A stretch of DNA of 64,000 nt from Burkholderia sp. S171 (GTDB lineage: Bacteria > Pseudomonadota > Gammaproteobacteria > Burkholderiales > Burkholderiaceae), in NCBI RefSeq assembly GCF_009766085.1, contig NZ_LMUF01000001.1, positions 1-64,000 on the forward strand, given 5' to 3'. Shown piece by piece: positions 25,718-34,236 of this stretch. The notes under the pieces are model-generated. The model did not search any database. It was not told the DNA's origin and worked only from the letters and a program-made list of their open reading frames with translations. The stretch's first letter is position 1. Each line of letters starts with the position of its first letter. The position numbers were made by a program, and so were the translations under genes.

Positions 25718-26812
25718 GTGAACGCCTCCCTGAATCTTCCCATAGCGACCATGACGAACCCGCCGCCGTCCGAGTCGCCCGGCCGGCGCGTATGGCTGCG
25801 TTTCAAGGCGCAGCGACTGGGCTACTGGAGCACGATTGTGTTCGTCGCGTTGTTTGCCATCAGCCTGCTGGGCGAAGTGTTGGCCAACGACAAGCCGCTG
25901 TTGATCCGCTACGAGGGACATTATTATTTCCCGATCGTGAAGGACTATTCGGAGAAGGTATTCGGCGGCGATTTCCCCGCGCGCGCGAACTATCTCGACC
26001 CGTATATTCGCGACCGGCTGGAATCGAAGGGCAACTTCGCGATCTATCCGCCGAATCATTTCCACTACGACACCGTCGACTATTTTGCGACCACACCCAA
26101 TCCCGCGCCGCCCTCGGCCGCCAACTGGCTCGGGACAGACCAGTTCGGCCGCGACGTCCTTTCGCGCCTGCTGTACGGTTTTCGGCTCTCTGTGCTCATG
26201 GCGCTTGCACTCACCGTCTCGGGCGTCGTGCTGGGCGTCCTGACTGGCGCAGTGCAGGGGTTTTACGGTGGCCGCACCGACTTGATCGGCCAGCGCCTGA
26301 TCGAGATCTGGAGTTCGATGCCGGATCTCTACCTGCTGATCATCTTCGCATCGATCTTCGAGCCGACCTTGTGGCTGCTGTTCATCCTGCTTTCGGCATT
26401 TGGGTGGCTCACGCTGTCGGACTACGTGCGCGCCGAATTTCTGCGCAACCGTTCGCTTGACTACGTTCGCGCGGCTCGCACGATGGGCTTGTCGAACTGG
26501 CAGATCATGTGGCGTCACGTGCTGCCCAACAGCCTGACTCCCGTGATCACCTTCCTGCCGTTTCGCATGAGCGCGGCGATTCTCGCGCTGACCAGCCTCG
26601 ACTTCCTCGGGCTCGGCGTACCCGCGCCAACACCAAGTCTCGGCGAATTGCTCGCCGAAGGAAAAAACAATCTCGATGCGTGGTGGATCTCGGGCGCGGC
26701 GTTCGGTGGCCTTGTCGTCACCTTGTTGCTGCTGACCTTCATGGGCGACGCATTGCGCAACGCACTCGATACGCGCACGCGCGGTTCCGCATTTGGAGGG
26801 GCGCAGAAGTGA
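25718..26812 (+). CDS. yejE: Peptide ABC transporter permease, YejE-type
   Basis: A 364-residue inner-membrane permease, partner of YejB. The first helix follows RFKAQRLGYWSTIVF. A periplasmic segment (HYYFPIVKDYSEKVFGGDFPARANYLDPYI) is characteristic of the YejE group, and the EAA loop reads EFLRNRSLDYVRAARTMGLSNWQIMWRHVLPN. The coordinates use the GTG at 25718, 12 bp after yejB; ATG at 25751 (MTNPPPSESPG) is an equally plausible start and gives 353 residues. The stop codon overlaps the GTG start of yejF by three bases, which indicates translational coupling. Confidence 0.92.
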   Translation: MNASLNLPIATMTNPPPSESPGRRVWLRFKAQRLGYWSTIVFVALFAISLLGEVLANDKPLLIRYEGHYYFPIVKDYSEKVFGGDFPARANYLDPYIRDRLESKGNFAIYPPNHFHYDTVDYFATTPNPAPPSAANWLGTDQFGRDVLSRLLYGFRLSVLMALALTVSGVVLGVLTGAVQGFYGGRTDLIGQRLIEIWSSMPDLYLLIIFASIFEPTLWLLFILLSAFGWLTLSDYVRAEFLRNRSLDYVRAARTMGLSNWQIMWRHVLPNSLTPVITFLPFRMSAAILALTSLDFLGLGVPAPTPSLGELLAEGKNNLDAWWISGAAFGGLVVTLLLLTFMGDALRNALDTRTRGSAFGGAQK

Positions 26813-28422
26813 CAGCCCCTCTGTTGCAACTCGACGGTTTATCGATTGGTTTCGGCGATAAGACCGTCGTACGCGAACTGACTCTTTCTATCGGGCGTGG
26901 AGAACGCGTGGCGCTGGTGGGCGAGTCGGGATCGGGCAAGAGCGTCACGGCGCTTTCCATCCTGGGCCTGGCAGACAACGCTCGCCAGACGGGGCGCATC
27001 TTGCTGGACGGCGACGATCTTCTGCAAAAGACCGAGCAACAGATGCGCGGCATTCGCGGCCGCGACATCGCCATGGTCTTCCAGGAACCGATGACCGCGC
27101 TCAACCCGTTGTTCACCATCGGCAAGCAGATTGCGGAAAGCCTGCGCCTGCACGAAGGTTTGCGGCCCAACGCGGCACGTCAACGGGGTATTGAGTTATT
27201 GCGCCGTACCGGTATCCCCGAACCGGAACGGCGTATCGACAGCTTCCCGCATCAGCTCTCCGGTGGCCAGCGGCAACGCGCGATGATCGCGATGGCGCTC
27301 GCGTGCCGCCCGCGCCTGCTGCTCGCCGATGAACCGACCACAGCCCTCGATGTGACCGTGCGCCAGCAGATAGTGGAACTGCTGATCGGCTTGCAGGAAC
27401 AGGAGGCGGCCGAGCGCGGCATGGCGGTGCTGCTGATCACGCACGACCTGAACCTGGTGAAGCGCTTCGCGCAGCGCGTGGCGGTGATGGAGAAGGGCGT
27501 GCTGGTGGAAACCAACACCACTGCGGAACTGTTTGCAAATCCGCAGCATCCCTATACGCGCCGCCTGCTCGATAGCGAGCCCGAACGCGCGATCGATCCG
27601 ATCGCTTCGAACGCGCGGCAGTTGCTCGAAGTGCAGGGGCTGTCCGTTGACTACCGGACTTCTGGGAAAGGCTGGCGGTCCACGTTTTCGAAGTCTTCAT
27701 TTCGCGCGTTGCAAGACGTGGGCATCACGTTGAGACGCGGTGAAACGCTCGGCATAGTAGGCGAATCCGGATCAGGAAAGTCCACGCTTGCTGCTGCCAT
27801 CCTGGGGCTGCAGCGGCCGACGGACGGGATGATTCATATCGACGGGCAGTGCTTGTCCACGCTCAAGAGCGCGAACTCGCGGCGCAGTGTGTCGTCGCGA
27901 CTGCAAGTGGTATTTCAGGATCCCTACGGATCATTGTCGCCGCGCATGACGATCGAGCAGATAGTCGGCGAAGGGATTGCGTTGCATCGGCCGGAGGTGA
28001 CGGCAGCGGCGCGTCGTCAGCGCGTGGTGGCGCTGCTTGACGAAGTGGGCATGCCGGCCGATGTCCTGCCGCGTTATCCGCATGAATTTTCAGGTGGACA
28101 GCGGCAGCGTATTGCAATCGCTCGGGCGCTCGCGGTCGAGCCGGAACTGCTTGTGCTCGACGAACCCACGAGCGCGCTCGATGTATCAATACAGCAGCAG
28201 GTCCTCAACCTGCTCACGCGGCTGCAGAAAAAATACACGCTGAGTTATCTGTTCATCACGCATGACCTTGCCGTGATGCGCGCGATGGCGCACAGGGTGG
28301 CGGTCATGAAGGCCGGGCGGATTGTGGAGATGGGCGACACGATGGACGTATTGCAAGCGCCTGCGCATCCCTATACACAGGCGCTACTTGCAGCGTCAAT
28401 AGTAGCGGGCGCCGCGGCGTAA
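26809..28422 (+). CDS. yejF: Duplicated ABC ATPase of peptide importer, YejF-type
   Basis: A 537-residue protein carrying two full ABC ATPase domains (about 5-255 and 275-530). Each half has a Walker A motif (GESGSGKS), a signature (LSGGQRQRAMIA; FSGGQRQRIAIA) and a Walker B (LLLADEP; LLVLDEP). It energises the YejB-YejE channel. The start is GTG at 26809, overlapping the yejE stop (GTGA), with GGAGGGG upstream. The much longer frame opening at 26509 is a shadow within yejE. E. coli YejF is of nearly the same length. It is the last gene of the block; an inverted repeat with a long loop follows at 28476-28545. Confidence 0.93.
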   Translation: MTAPLLQLDGLSIGFGDKTVVRELTLSIGRGERVALVGESGSGKSVTALSILGLADNARQTGRILLDGDDLLQKTEQQMRGIRGRDIAMVFQEPMTALNPLFTIGKQIAESLRLHEGLRPNAARQRGIELLRRTGIPEPERRIDSFPHQLSGGQRQRAMIAMALACRPRLLLADEPTTALDVTVRQQIVELLIGLQEQEAAERGMAVLLITHDLNLVKRFAQRVAVMEKGVLVETNTTAELFANPQHPYTRRLLDSEPERAIDPIASNARQLLEVQGLSVDYRTSGKGWRSTFSKSSFRALQDVGITLRRGETLGIVGESGSGKSTLAAAILGLQRPTDGMIHIDGQCLSTLKSANSRRSVSSRLQVVFQDPYGSLSPRMTIEQIVGEGIALHRPEVTAAARRQRVVALLDEVGMPADVLPRYPHEFSGGQRQRIAIARALAVEPELLVLDEPTSALDVSIQQQVLNLLTRLQKKYTLSYLFITHDLAVMRAMAHRVAVMKAGRIVEMGDTMDVLQAPAHPYTQALLAASIVAGAAA

Positions 28423-28801
28423 CAAGTCTGAAGTCGTTACGCAATACACGGCTTCTAAAGTTTTCTATTACGCACGGCCGATTTTCGGACTGTCAAATGT
28501 TCCGGTCTTGAACAAAAACTAATAAAACGAAAATCAAAATCGGCCTTCGCTGAACTCAACACCCGGCTATACCCGGGCCGAAGCTGCTCGCCGCCAGCAG
28601 AATCAGGCAAGCGAAAACATCGATCCCACGTGCGACCACCCGGCGGGGTTGTGCTGCGTTCGCGTATCGCGAGTAAGCTTTAACGGGATTTCCGCGCGGG
28701 TACGGTTCTGGCGACGCACGCTCACGCTTCGGCCCGAACGCCCCTCTTCATTCCGATGCACCCCTACAACTGACTTTCCAATCTATAAACAGGAGCTTTC
28801 C
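28423..28801. other. Non-coding gap after yejF
   Basis: A 379-bp gap. GGCCGATTTT (28476-28485) and AAAATCGGCC (28536-28545) form a perfect 10-bp inverted repeat with 50 bp between arms. No promoter could be assigned with confidence. CAGGAGC near 28790 is the ribosome site of the next gene. Confidence 0.4.
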
Positions 28802-29656
28802 ATGATGAATCGAGACAACCCCGTGTGGCTCATCACCGGCTGCTCGACTGGCTTCGGCCGTGAGTTGGCCAAACTTGTGCTGGAGCGCGGATGGCGCGCC
28901 GTGGTGACGGCACGGGATCCGTCCACGCTCGCGGAACTTGCCGAGGGTTATGGGGACCGTGCACTGGCGCTGCAACTTGACGTGACCGACCGCAAGCAGA
29001 TCGCCGATGTTGTCGCGAAGTCGCAGAAGCATTTCGGCCGTATCGATGCGCTCGTGAACAACGCGGGTTACGGTTATCTGGCGGCTATTGAAGAAGGCGA
29101 GGACGACGCCGTACGCGCCATGTTCGAGACCAACGTCTTCGGTCTGGTCGACATGACGAAGGCCGTACTGCCCATCATGCGTGCGCAAAAAAGTGGCCTC
29201 ATTGTCAATATTTCATCGATAGGCGGGATTACAAGCTTCGCGGCCACGGGCTACTACCACGGCACCAAATACGCGGTGGAAGGCATCTCGGAGTCACTGG
29301 CAATCGAGGTGAAACCGCTGGGCATCGACGTGCTGGTGGTCGAGCCGGGACCGTTCCGCACCAACTGGGCCGGGCCGTCGATCAAGCAGTCGGCTACGCG
29401 CATTGATGACTATGCTGCTACAGCAGGCGAACGGCGCAAGCAGACCGAAGCACGCAGCGGCAATCAGGCGGGCGATCCGGTACGTGCCGCGCAGGCGATC
29501 ATAGACGCGGCACTCTCCGACACCCCGCCGTTGCGGCTGTTGCTAGGTAAAGCCGCGCTTGAACTGGCGCGCAAGAAAGTCGCTTCGCTGACACACGACT
29601 TCGATACGTGGGAAAAGGCAACTATTGGCGCCGACTTCCCGGAAGGCTCAAGCTAA
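28802..29656 (+). CDS. Short-chain dehydrogenase/reductase
   Basis: A 284-residue classical SDR oxidoreductase. The Rossmann motif TGCSTGFG (12-19) binds NAD(P), NNAG (about 80-83) stabilises the sheet, and the catalytic Ser (NISSIGG), Tyr and Lys (YYHGTKYA) are in place. The C-terminal extension resembles the group that acts on larger lipophilic or steroid-like carbonyls, annotated simply as SDR. The start is the first ATG of ATGATG at 28802, ten bases after AGGAG; the frame opening at 28649 lacks this. The gene stands alone between the yej block and a LysR regulator. The substrate is unknown. Confidence 0.88.
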   Translation: MMNRDNPVWLITGCSTGFGRELAKLVLERGWRAVVTARDPSTLAELAEGYGDRALALQLDVTDRKQIADVVAKSQKHFGRIDALVNNAGYGYLAAIEEGEDDAVRAMFETNVFGLVDMTKAVLPIMRAQKSGLIVNISSIGGITSFAATGYYHGTKYAVEGISESLAIEVKPLGIDVLVVEPGPFRTNWAGPSIKQSATRIDDYAATAGERRKQTEARSGNQAGDPVRAAQAIIDAALSDTPPLRLLLGKAALELARKKVASLTHDFDTWEKATIGADFPEGSS

Positions 29657-30013
29657 GCCGAACATCGCGCGAGCGCCTTTCTTATCCCTTGCTGCGAGTG
29701 GTAACCGAGGCGCACGCTTCTTTTGTTTTCCCTGCCGGAAATGCGTGCGCCGTGACTGTTGGACACCCCCAACCGACAAAGCGCGCTTCCCCCATACCCT
29801 GGCTTCCGTCACACGAGATAAGAGCGCTCAAGCCTGGGCCGCACGCGCTCGCACTGCGCCACCGCGACTGTAGAAAACGCCTCTTCCGCAAACATTTTGC
29901 ATAAGGCAAACTTATGGATATCGACGGAAAATGCTGCAGCTTCGCACGGTTCTTGGCAGCACGGGCATCCTGTCATCCTTGCTAAGCCGGCGCCGCGCCA
30001 AACCGGAGCGCCC
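29657..30013. other. Non-coding gap before LysR regulator
   Basis: A 357-bp gap without a credible gene; the open frames crossing it are Arg/Pro-rich with no ribosome site. It holds a LysR-type candidate operator at 29900-29916. Confidence 0.45.
29900..29916. promoter_or_regulatory. Candidate LysR-type operator
   Basis: CATAAG-GCAAA-CTTATG is a perfect dyad with 6-bp arms, the size and AT-edge symmetry of the LysR-type T-N11-A box. It lies 97 bp before the LysR gene at 30014 and could be its autoregulatory site. Confidence 0.45.
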
Positions 30014-30979
30014 ATGAGACGACCGCGTCACCCCATCGACCTGCGCGCACTGCAGGCGTTCGTTGCCGTCTGCGATACCGGCTCGATGACCGCCGCTGCC
30101 AAGCAGCTCGGCGTGAGCCAGAGCGCCATCAGCCAGGCGGTATCTGCGCTCGAACGTGAGCAGGGGACCAGCCTGTTCGACCGGGACAGCCGTCCGCCGC
30201 GGGCCAATAGCGCGGGGCGAGCCTTGCTTGAACTCGCCACGCCCTTGCTAGATCACGCGCAACGCGTGAGTGCCCGCATTGACGAGGCATCCGATGCAGG
30301 CAACGCTTCGGTTCGCCTAGGTTGCGTGGACTCGTTCGCGGCTACCATTGGTCCGGAACTGATTCGCGCACTCTCGGGTTCGTCGCGGCAGATTGCGTTG
30401 TGGTCGGGACTGACGCCGGGGCTGACCAAGCAGTTGCACGATCGCGAGATCGATCTGGCCGTCTGCACTCAAACTGTTATTTCCGACCCGCGTATTGTGG
30501 AGATTCCCTTGTTCTCCGAGGCGTTTGTGGCCGTTGCGTCGCGGCGCTTCCTCGCGTCGCGACCCGCTGCGGACTGGCGTATGCTCGCTAGCAATCTTCC
30601 TTTGATCCGTTATACGGGGCGCTCGGTGATCGGCCAGCAGGTCGAGCGTTTTGCGCGGCACCTCGGTATCGACAGCCCGCGGCGTTATGAATTCGACGCC
30701 ACCGATCCCCTGCTCAGCCTCGTTGCCGCGGGTCTTGGTTTTGCCATCTCCACGCCGCTTTGCTTGTGGCAGGCGCGTCATTATCTGGAGGAAATCGATG
30801 TGTTGCCGCTGCCGCCGGGCGGCCTTGCACGCCGGGATTTTTTCCTGTTGCATCGTGAGAGCGAATGGGATGGTTTTGCGGCCGAACTGATCTCTCTGAC
30901 GCGTGGCGTGCTCGACCAGCGCATTCGCCCGGCGCTGCAGCAAGCGCAACCCAACCTGCCGGACGACGCCATCCGATAA
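30014..30979 (+). CDS. LysR-family transcriptional regulator
   Basis: A 321-residue LysR regulator. The N-terminal winged helix-turn-helix (about 8-68: LRALQAFVAVCDTGSMTAAAKQLGVSQSAISQAVSALE) is followed by a periplasmic-binding-protein-like effector domain (about 95-300). The start ATG at 30014 has GGAG upstream; the frame from 29897 adds an unrelated extension. It stands 72 bp before the N-formylglutamate amidohydrolase-like gene in the same direction, so it may regulate and be cotranscribed with it. The effector is unknown. Confidence 0.88.
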   Translation: MRRPRHPIDLRALQAFVAVCDTGSMTAAAKQLGVSQSAISQAVSALEREQGTSLFDRDSRPPRANSAGRALLELATPLLDHAQRVSARIDEASDAGNASVRLGCVDSFAATIGPELIRALSGSSRQIALWSGLTPGLTKQLHDREIDLAVCTQTVISDPRIVEIPLFSEAFVAVASRRFLASRPAADWRMLASNLPLIRYTGRSVIGQQVERFARHLGIDSPRRYEFDATDPLLSLVAAGLGFAISTPLCLWQARHYLEEIDVLPLPPGGLARRDFFLLHRESEWDGFAAELISLTRGVLDQRIRPALQQAQPNLPDDAIR

Positions 30980-31051
30980 CCGCTTATCGTTCTCGCCTAT
31001 TGATCTCTTTTCCACACCTCTTTCATACGCTTACTTCGCCCGGAATCTGTC

Positions 31052-31846
31052 ATGACCGATCTCTACACCTTGCATCGCGGCGACGCGCCGCTGCTTATTT
31101 CCATCCCGCACCTGGGCACCAGAATTCCCGAGAGCTTGCGGCCGTTGTACACGGACATCGCGCTGACCGTCGCGGACACCGACTGGCATCTCGACCGCCT
31201 GTATGACTTCGCCCGCGAGATGGGCGCGACCATTCTAGGCGGCCGCATCTCGCGTTATGTGATCGACCTGAACCGTCCATCGAACGATGAAAGCCTCTAT
31301 CCGGGGCAGACGACAACAGGTCTTTGCCCGGGCGAAACCTTTCGTGGCATGCCGCTGTATCGCGATGGCGCGGGGCCCGACGCCGCAGAAAAAGCGCAGC
31401 GCGTAGTGACCTACTGGCAGCCGTATCACGACGTGCTTGAGGCCGAGCTTGCGCGGTTGCGGGCGGCGCATCCGAACGTGTTGTTATGGGAGGCGCATTC
31501 CATCGCAAGCGTGTTGCCGCGCTTGTTCGAGGGCAAGCTTCCTGATCTGAACATTGGTACGCAGGATGGGCGAACGGCTGCGCCGGGCGCCTTGCAAGCT
31601 GTCACCCATACCGCTGAACGGAGCGCCTACACCTGGATCGCCAATGGCCGTTTCAAGGGCGGCTACAACACGCGTCACTACGGAACGCCTGAGACGGGTG
31701 TTCACGCGATACAACTCGAAATGTGCCAGTCGACGTATATGCACGAGACGGAACCATTCGACTACGCGCCCGAGGCAGCCGGTCAGGTTCAGGTGGTAGT
31801 GAAGGACATGGTGGGCGCGGCGCTGGATGTGATCCGAGGGCTGTAG
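31052..31846 (+). CDS. hutG: N-formylglutamate amidohydrolase (HutG-type)
   Basis: A 264-residue N-formylglutamate deformylase family protein. Motifs include ISIPHLGTRIP at the N-terminus, DTDWHLDRLYDF, YVIDLNRP, LWEAHSIAS and a C-terminal LEMCQSTYM, which together carry the metal-binding and substrate residues of this family. The enzyme releases formate from N-formyl-L-glutamate in the five-step histidine pathway. No other hut gene lies in the window. It follows a LysR gene rather than the usual HutC regulator, so it may serve another N-formyl-amino acid or work with a hut operon elsewhere. The symbol reflects family membership. Confidence 0.85.
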   Translation: MTDLYTLHRGDAPLLISIPHLGTRIPESLRPLYTDIALTVADTDWHLDRLYDFAREMGATILGGRISRYVIDLNRPSNDESLYPGQTTTGLCPGETFRGMPLYRDGAGPDAAEKAQRVVTYWQPYHDVLEAELARLRAAHPNVLLWEAHSIASVLPRLFEGKLPDLNIGTQDGRTAAPGALQAVTHTAERSAYTWIANGRFKGGYNTRHYGTPETGVHAIQLEMCQSTYMHETEPFDYAPEAAGQVQVVVKDMVGAALDVIRGL

Positions 31847-32012
31847 TCGTTGTCGTTCAAGCGTCTAAGCAGTAGAGCCGACTGCCGCTGCCAGGCATCC
31901 AAGCGCGATTTTCAACGATCTCTTAACATGGCCGATGCATTAACGAAGTTGCCTGCCTGCTTACGTTGCGGCAGGGTAGCGGCTCATTGGCTTTCAATGG
32001 AAAGGAGTGGAC

Positions 32013-33038
32013 ATGGAACATCGATTACTGGGCGAAACGGGCTTCAAGGTGCCCGTGCTGAGTCTGGGCACTGCCACGTTCGGCGGCAGCAATGATTTCT
32101 TCAAGGCGTGGGGCAGCACGGATGCCGACGGCGCGCGCAGCCTGGTCGACATTGCGCTGGAGGCAGGCGTCTCGATGTTCGACAGCGCCGACGTTTATTC
32201 CGACGGCATGGCGGAGGAGATCCTCGGCAAGGCAATTGCCGGACGCCGCTCGAAGGTGATCGTATCGACGAAAGGAACGTTTCCGTTCGGCTCGGACGTG
32301 AACAGCGTCGGCTCGTCGCGGCATCACTTGACGGAAGCCATCAATGGCAGCCTGAAGCGCCTGAACACCGACTACATCGACATCTATCAACTACATGGAT
32401 TCGATGCGCTGACACGCGTGGAAGAAACCTTGCGCACGCTCGACGACTTCGTGCGCGCGGGCAAGATCCGCGTGATAGGCTGCTCTAATTTTTCCGGCTG
32501 GCACTTGATGAAATCGCTGGCGGTGTCGGACCGCGAAGGCCTCGCACGGCATTCGGTGCATCAGGCGTATTACTCGCTGACCGGCCGCGATTTCGAGCAT
32601 GAACTCATGCCGCTGGGACTGGACCAGAAGGTGTCCACCATTGTGTGGAGTCCGCTGGGATGGGGGCGTCTCACAGGCAAGATCCGACGCGGCAGCCCGT
32701 TGCCGGCGAACAGCCGTTTGCACAAGACGGCGGACATGGGACCGCCGGTTGCCGATGAATATGTCTTCGGCATTGTGGATGCGCTGGATGCCGTGGCCAA
32801 GGAAACCGGCAAGAGCGTGCCGCAGATTGCGTTGAACTGGCTGCTGCAGCGGCCGACGGTGGCGAACGTCATTGTGGGCGCTCGCGACGAGAAACAGTTC
32901 CGTGAGAACCTGGGCAGCGTAGGGTGGTCATTGAGTGCGGAACAGATCGCGGCGCTGGATAAAGCGAGCACGTTGCCGCTGCCGTATCCGTACTGGCATC
33001 AACGCGGGTTCGCGGATCGCAATCCGTCGCCGGTGTAA
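32013..33038 (+). CDS. Aldo/keto reductase
   Basis: A 341-residue cytoplasmic aldo/keto reductase, related to the group that includes YajO and Gpr-type enzymes. The catalytic tetrad is visible: Asp and Tyr in DSADVYSDG, Lys in VSTKG and His in YQLHGFD. The SNFSGWHL and IVGARDEKQFREN segments bind NADPH. The start ATG at 32013 lies five bases after AAAGGAG; the GTG at 32007 is inside that site and is disfavoured. Unlike the enzyme at 193-1137 there is no export signal. It is convergent with the orphan antitoxin gene. The substrate is unknown. Confidence 0.88.
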   Translation: MEHRLLGETGFKVPVLSLGTATFGGSNDFFKAWGSTDADGARSLVDIALEAGVSMFDSADVYSDGMAEEILGKAIAGRRSKVIVSTKGTFPFGSDVNSVGSSRHHLTEAINGSLKRLNTDYIDIYQLHGFDALTRVEETLRTLDDFVRAGKIRVIGCSNFSGWHLMKSLAVSDREGLARHSVHQAYYSLTGRDFEHELMPLGLDQKVSTIVWSPLGWGRLTGKIRRGSPLPANSRLHKTADMGPPVADEYVFGIVDALDAVAKETGKSVPQIALNWLLQRPTVANVIVGARDEKQFRENLGSVGWSLSAEQIAALDKASTLPLPYPYWHQRGFADRNPSPV

Positions 33039-33112
33039 AGAGGGGACGGGTGCGCTCGCTGCTTTTATGTGCGGGTTGCGAGCGCAGCGCGCCACCGCCG
33101 TCCTTTCGCGGT

Positions 33113-33433
33113 TTATCGCGGCGAAGCCATCGCTTCGCTTGCTACACCGTTGCGCCTGATTTGCATGAGTCGATCGCCGAGTTTTTCGCGCGCCTGTTCG
33201 GTATCGAAGTGCGTTTGAAGGTTCATCCAGCTTTGCGGGTCGACACCAAAAAATGCGCCAAGACGAACGGCTGTGTCGGCGGTGATGGCGCGTTTTCCTT
33301 GCACGATTTCATTGATGCGACGTGGCGGTACATCGATTGCTTTTGCGAGCGCGTACTGAGTAATGCCCATTGGAGCGAGCCATTCTTCCGCGAGGATAAC
33401 GCCGGGCGTATCGAGTGGAATTTCGCGAGTCAT
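33113..33433 (-). CDS. higA: HigA-family antitoxin (orphan)
   Basis: A 106-residue XRE-type DNA-binding protein of the HigA/VapI addiction-module antitoxin family. It begins MTREIPLDTPGVILAEEW and contains the helix-turn-helix ITQYALAKAIDVPPRRINEIVQGKRAITADTAVRLGAFFG (about 24-65), followed by SWMNLQTHFD. HigA neutralises the HigB mRNA interferase and represses its own operon. The start at 33433 overlaps the stop of a truncated higB by four bases (ATGA), the usual higBA arrangement. The N-terminal extension to 33544 belongs to no known family member. With the toxin destroyed, the protein may persist as a stand-alone repressor or be drifting. Confidence 0.85.
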   Translation of the reverse strand: MTREIPLDTPGVILAEEWLAPMGITQYALAKAIDVPPRRINEIVQGKRAITADTAVRLGAFFGVDPQSWMNLQTHFDTEQAREKLGDRLMQIRRNGVASEAMASPR

Positions 33434-33534
33434 AAGTAATCCTGGTGATAGTCGCAGATTTCGACCTGCGTAGCGCTGCCCAACTCGAAGCCGAAGCAAA
33501 GACGGGGCGCGAGATCCTCTTGCAGCAGCGCCAT
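33430..33534 (-). pseudogene. higB: Truncated HigB toxin, C-terminal remnant
   Basis: Thirty-four codons remain, read as MALLQEDLAPRLCF then GFELGSATQVEICDYH and a short tail. This matches the C-terminal RICFRW...VEIVDYH end of HigB/RelE toxins. A TAG codon lies directly upstream in frame, and the MarR gene stop follows seven bases beyond, so the N-terminal two thirds of the toxin are missing. The remnant ends in a 4-bp ATGA overlap with higA, as in intact higBA operons. Confidence 0.75.
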
Positions 33535-33540
33535 CTAGCC

Positions 33541-34128
33541 TCACCGGTCCTCTACCGTATCCCCACGCTCCGCAATAATCCGTCCCAACTCTCGCGTTGA
33601 AGGTACGCGGCGCATGGGATTCGTGGACCCCAGTTCATCGTCGGCCAGGTTTTCAATCAGCGCCAGCAACACCTTCCGCGCGGTCTTGATGTCGTGCTCG
33701 CTCAGGCCCACCACGCTGACGTCATTGACTTCCTCGGCGAGCGGAACGAGCTTCTCTTTCAGCGCGCGGCCCTCGGCAGTCAGGAACACGTGTACGTTTT
33801 TCTTGTTGTCGGGCATCTGCTGGCGCTCGACATAACCGAGCGTTTCCATCGCCTTGACGGCCGCAAAGGTCGTTGGCTCCATCACCCCCGCCTGCGTGCT
33901 CAGCTCGCGCTGCGTCAAGCCATCTGTCTCCCACAAGATGCGCAAAAAGGTCCAGTGCCCGTACGACACGGTGTGCTCGGCAAGCCGCATCTGCAGCGCG
34001 CGCACCAGCGAACGCGCGGCGTCTTTTACGAGGTGGGCCAGCCGGTCGTTGGGTACAGCGTCATGCCAGTGACGCAGGATTGCAGCAGTTTCGCGAGGCG
34101 CGCTGTCCGCAGGTTTTTTTCGTGTCAT
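33541..34128 (-). CDS. MarR-family transcriptional regulator
   Basis: A 195-residue MarR-type winged-helix regulator. The DNA-binding part is seen at about 70-135: SYGHWTFLRILWETDGLTQRELSTQAGVMEPTTFAAVKAMETLGYVER, with the wing QMPDNKKNVHVFLT. The start ATG at 34128 (MTRKKPAD) is supported by GGGAA upstream; the ATG at 34170 gives 14 more residues but has no ribosome site. The C-terminal extension beyond the dimerisation helix (MRRVPSTRELGRIIAERG) is longer than in most MarR proteins. No target gene is obvious; the neighbours are the truncated higBA and a LysR gene. Confidence 0.85.
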   Translation of the reverse strand: MTRKKPADSAPRETAAILRHWHDAVPNDRLAHLVKDAARSLVRALQMRLAEHTVSYGHWTFLRILWETDGLTQRELSTQAGVMEPTTFAAVKAMETLGYVERQQMPDNKKNVHVFLTAEGRALKEKLVPLAEEVNDVSVVGLSEHDIKTARKVLLALIENLADDELGSTNPMRRVPSTRELGRIIAERGDTVEDR

Positions 34129-34236
34129 GACGGTGTTTCCCAAAGCTCGAAGCGTTGCCCAGAACGACATGATAGCCGTTAAGAACGAATCGGCAGGACC
34201 GTACCGCGTAGTCCGGGCGTGATGAAAAATTGAATG

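Noticed and set aside
25196..26518. 440-residue open frame antisense to yejB-yejE
   Set aside because: No domain; it spans two genes of the yej operon and their junction.
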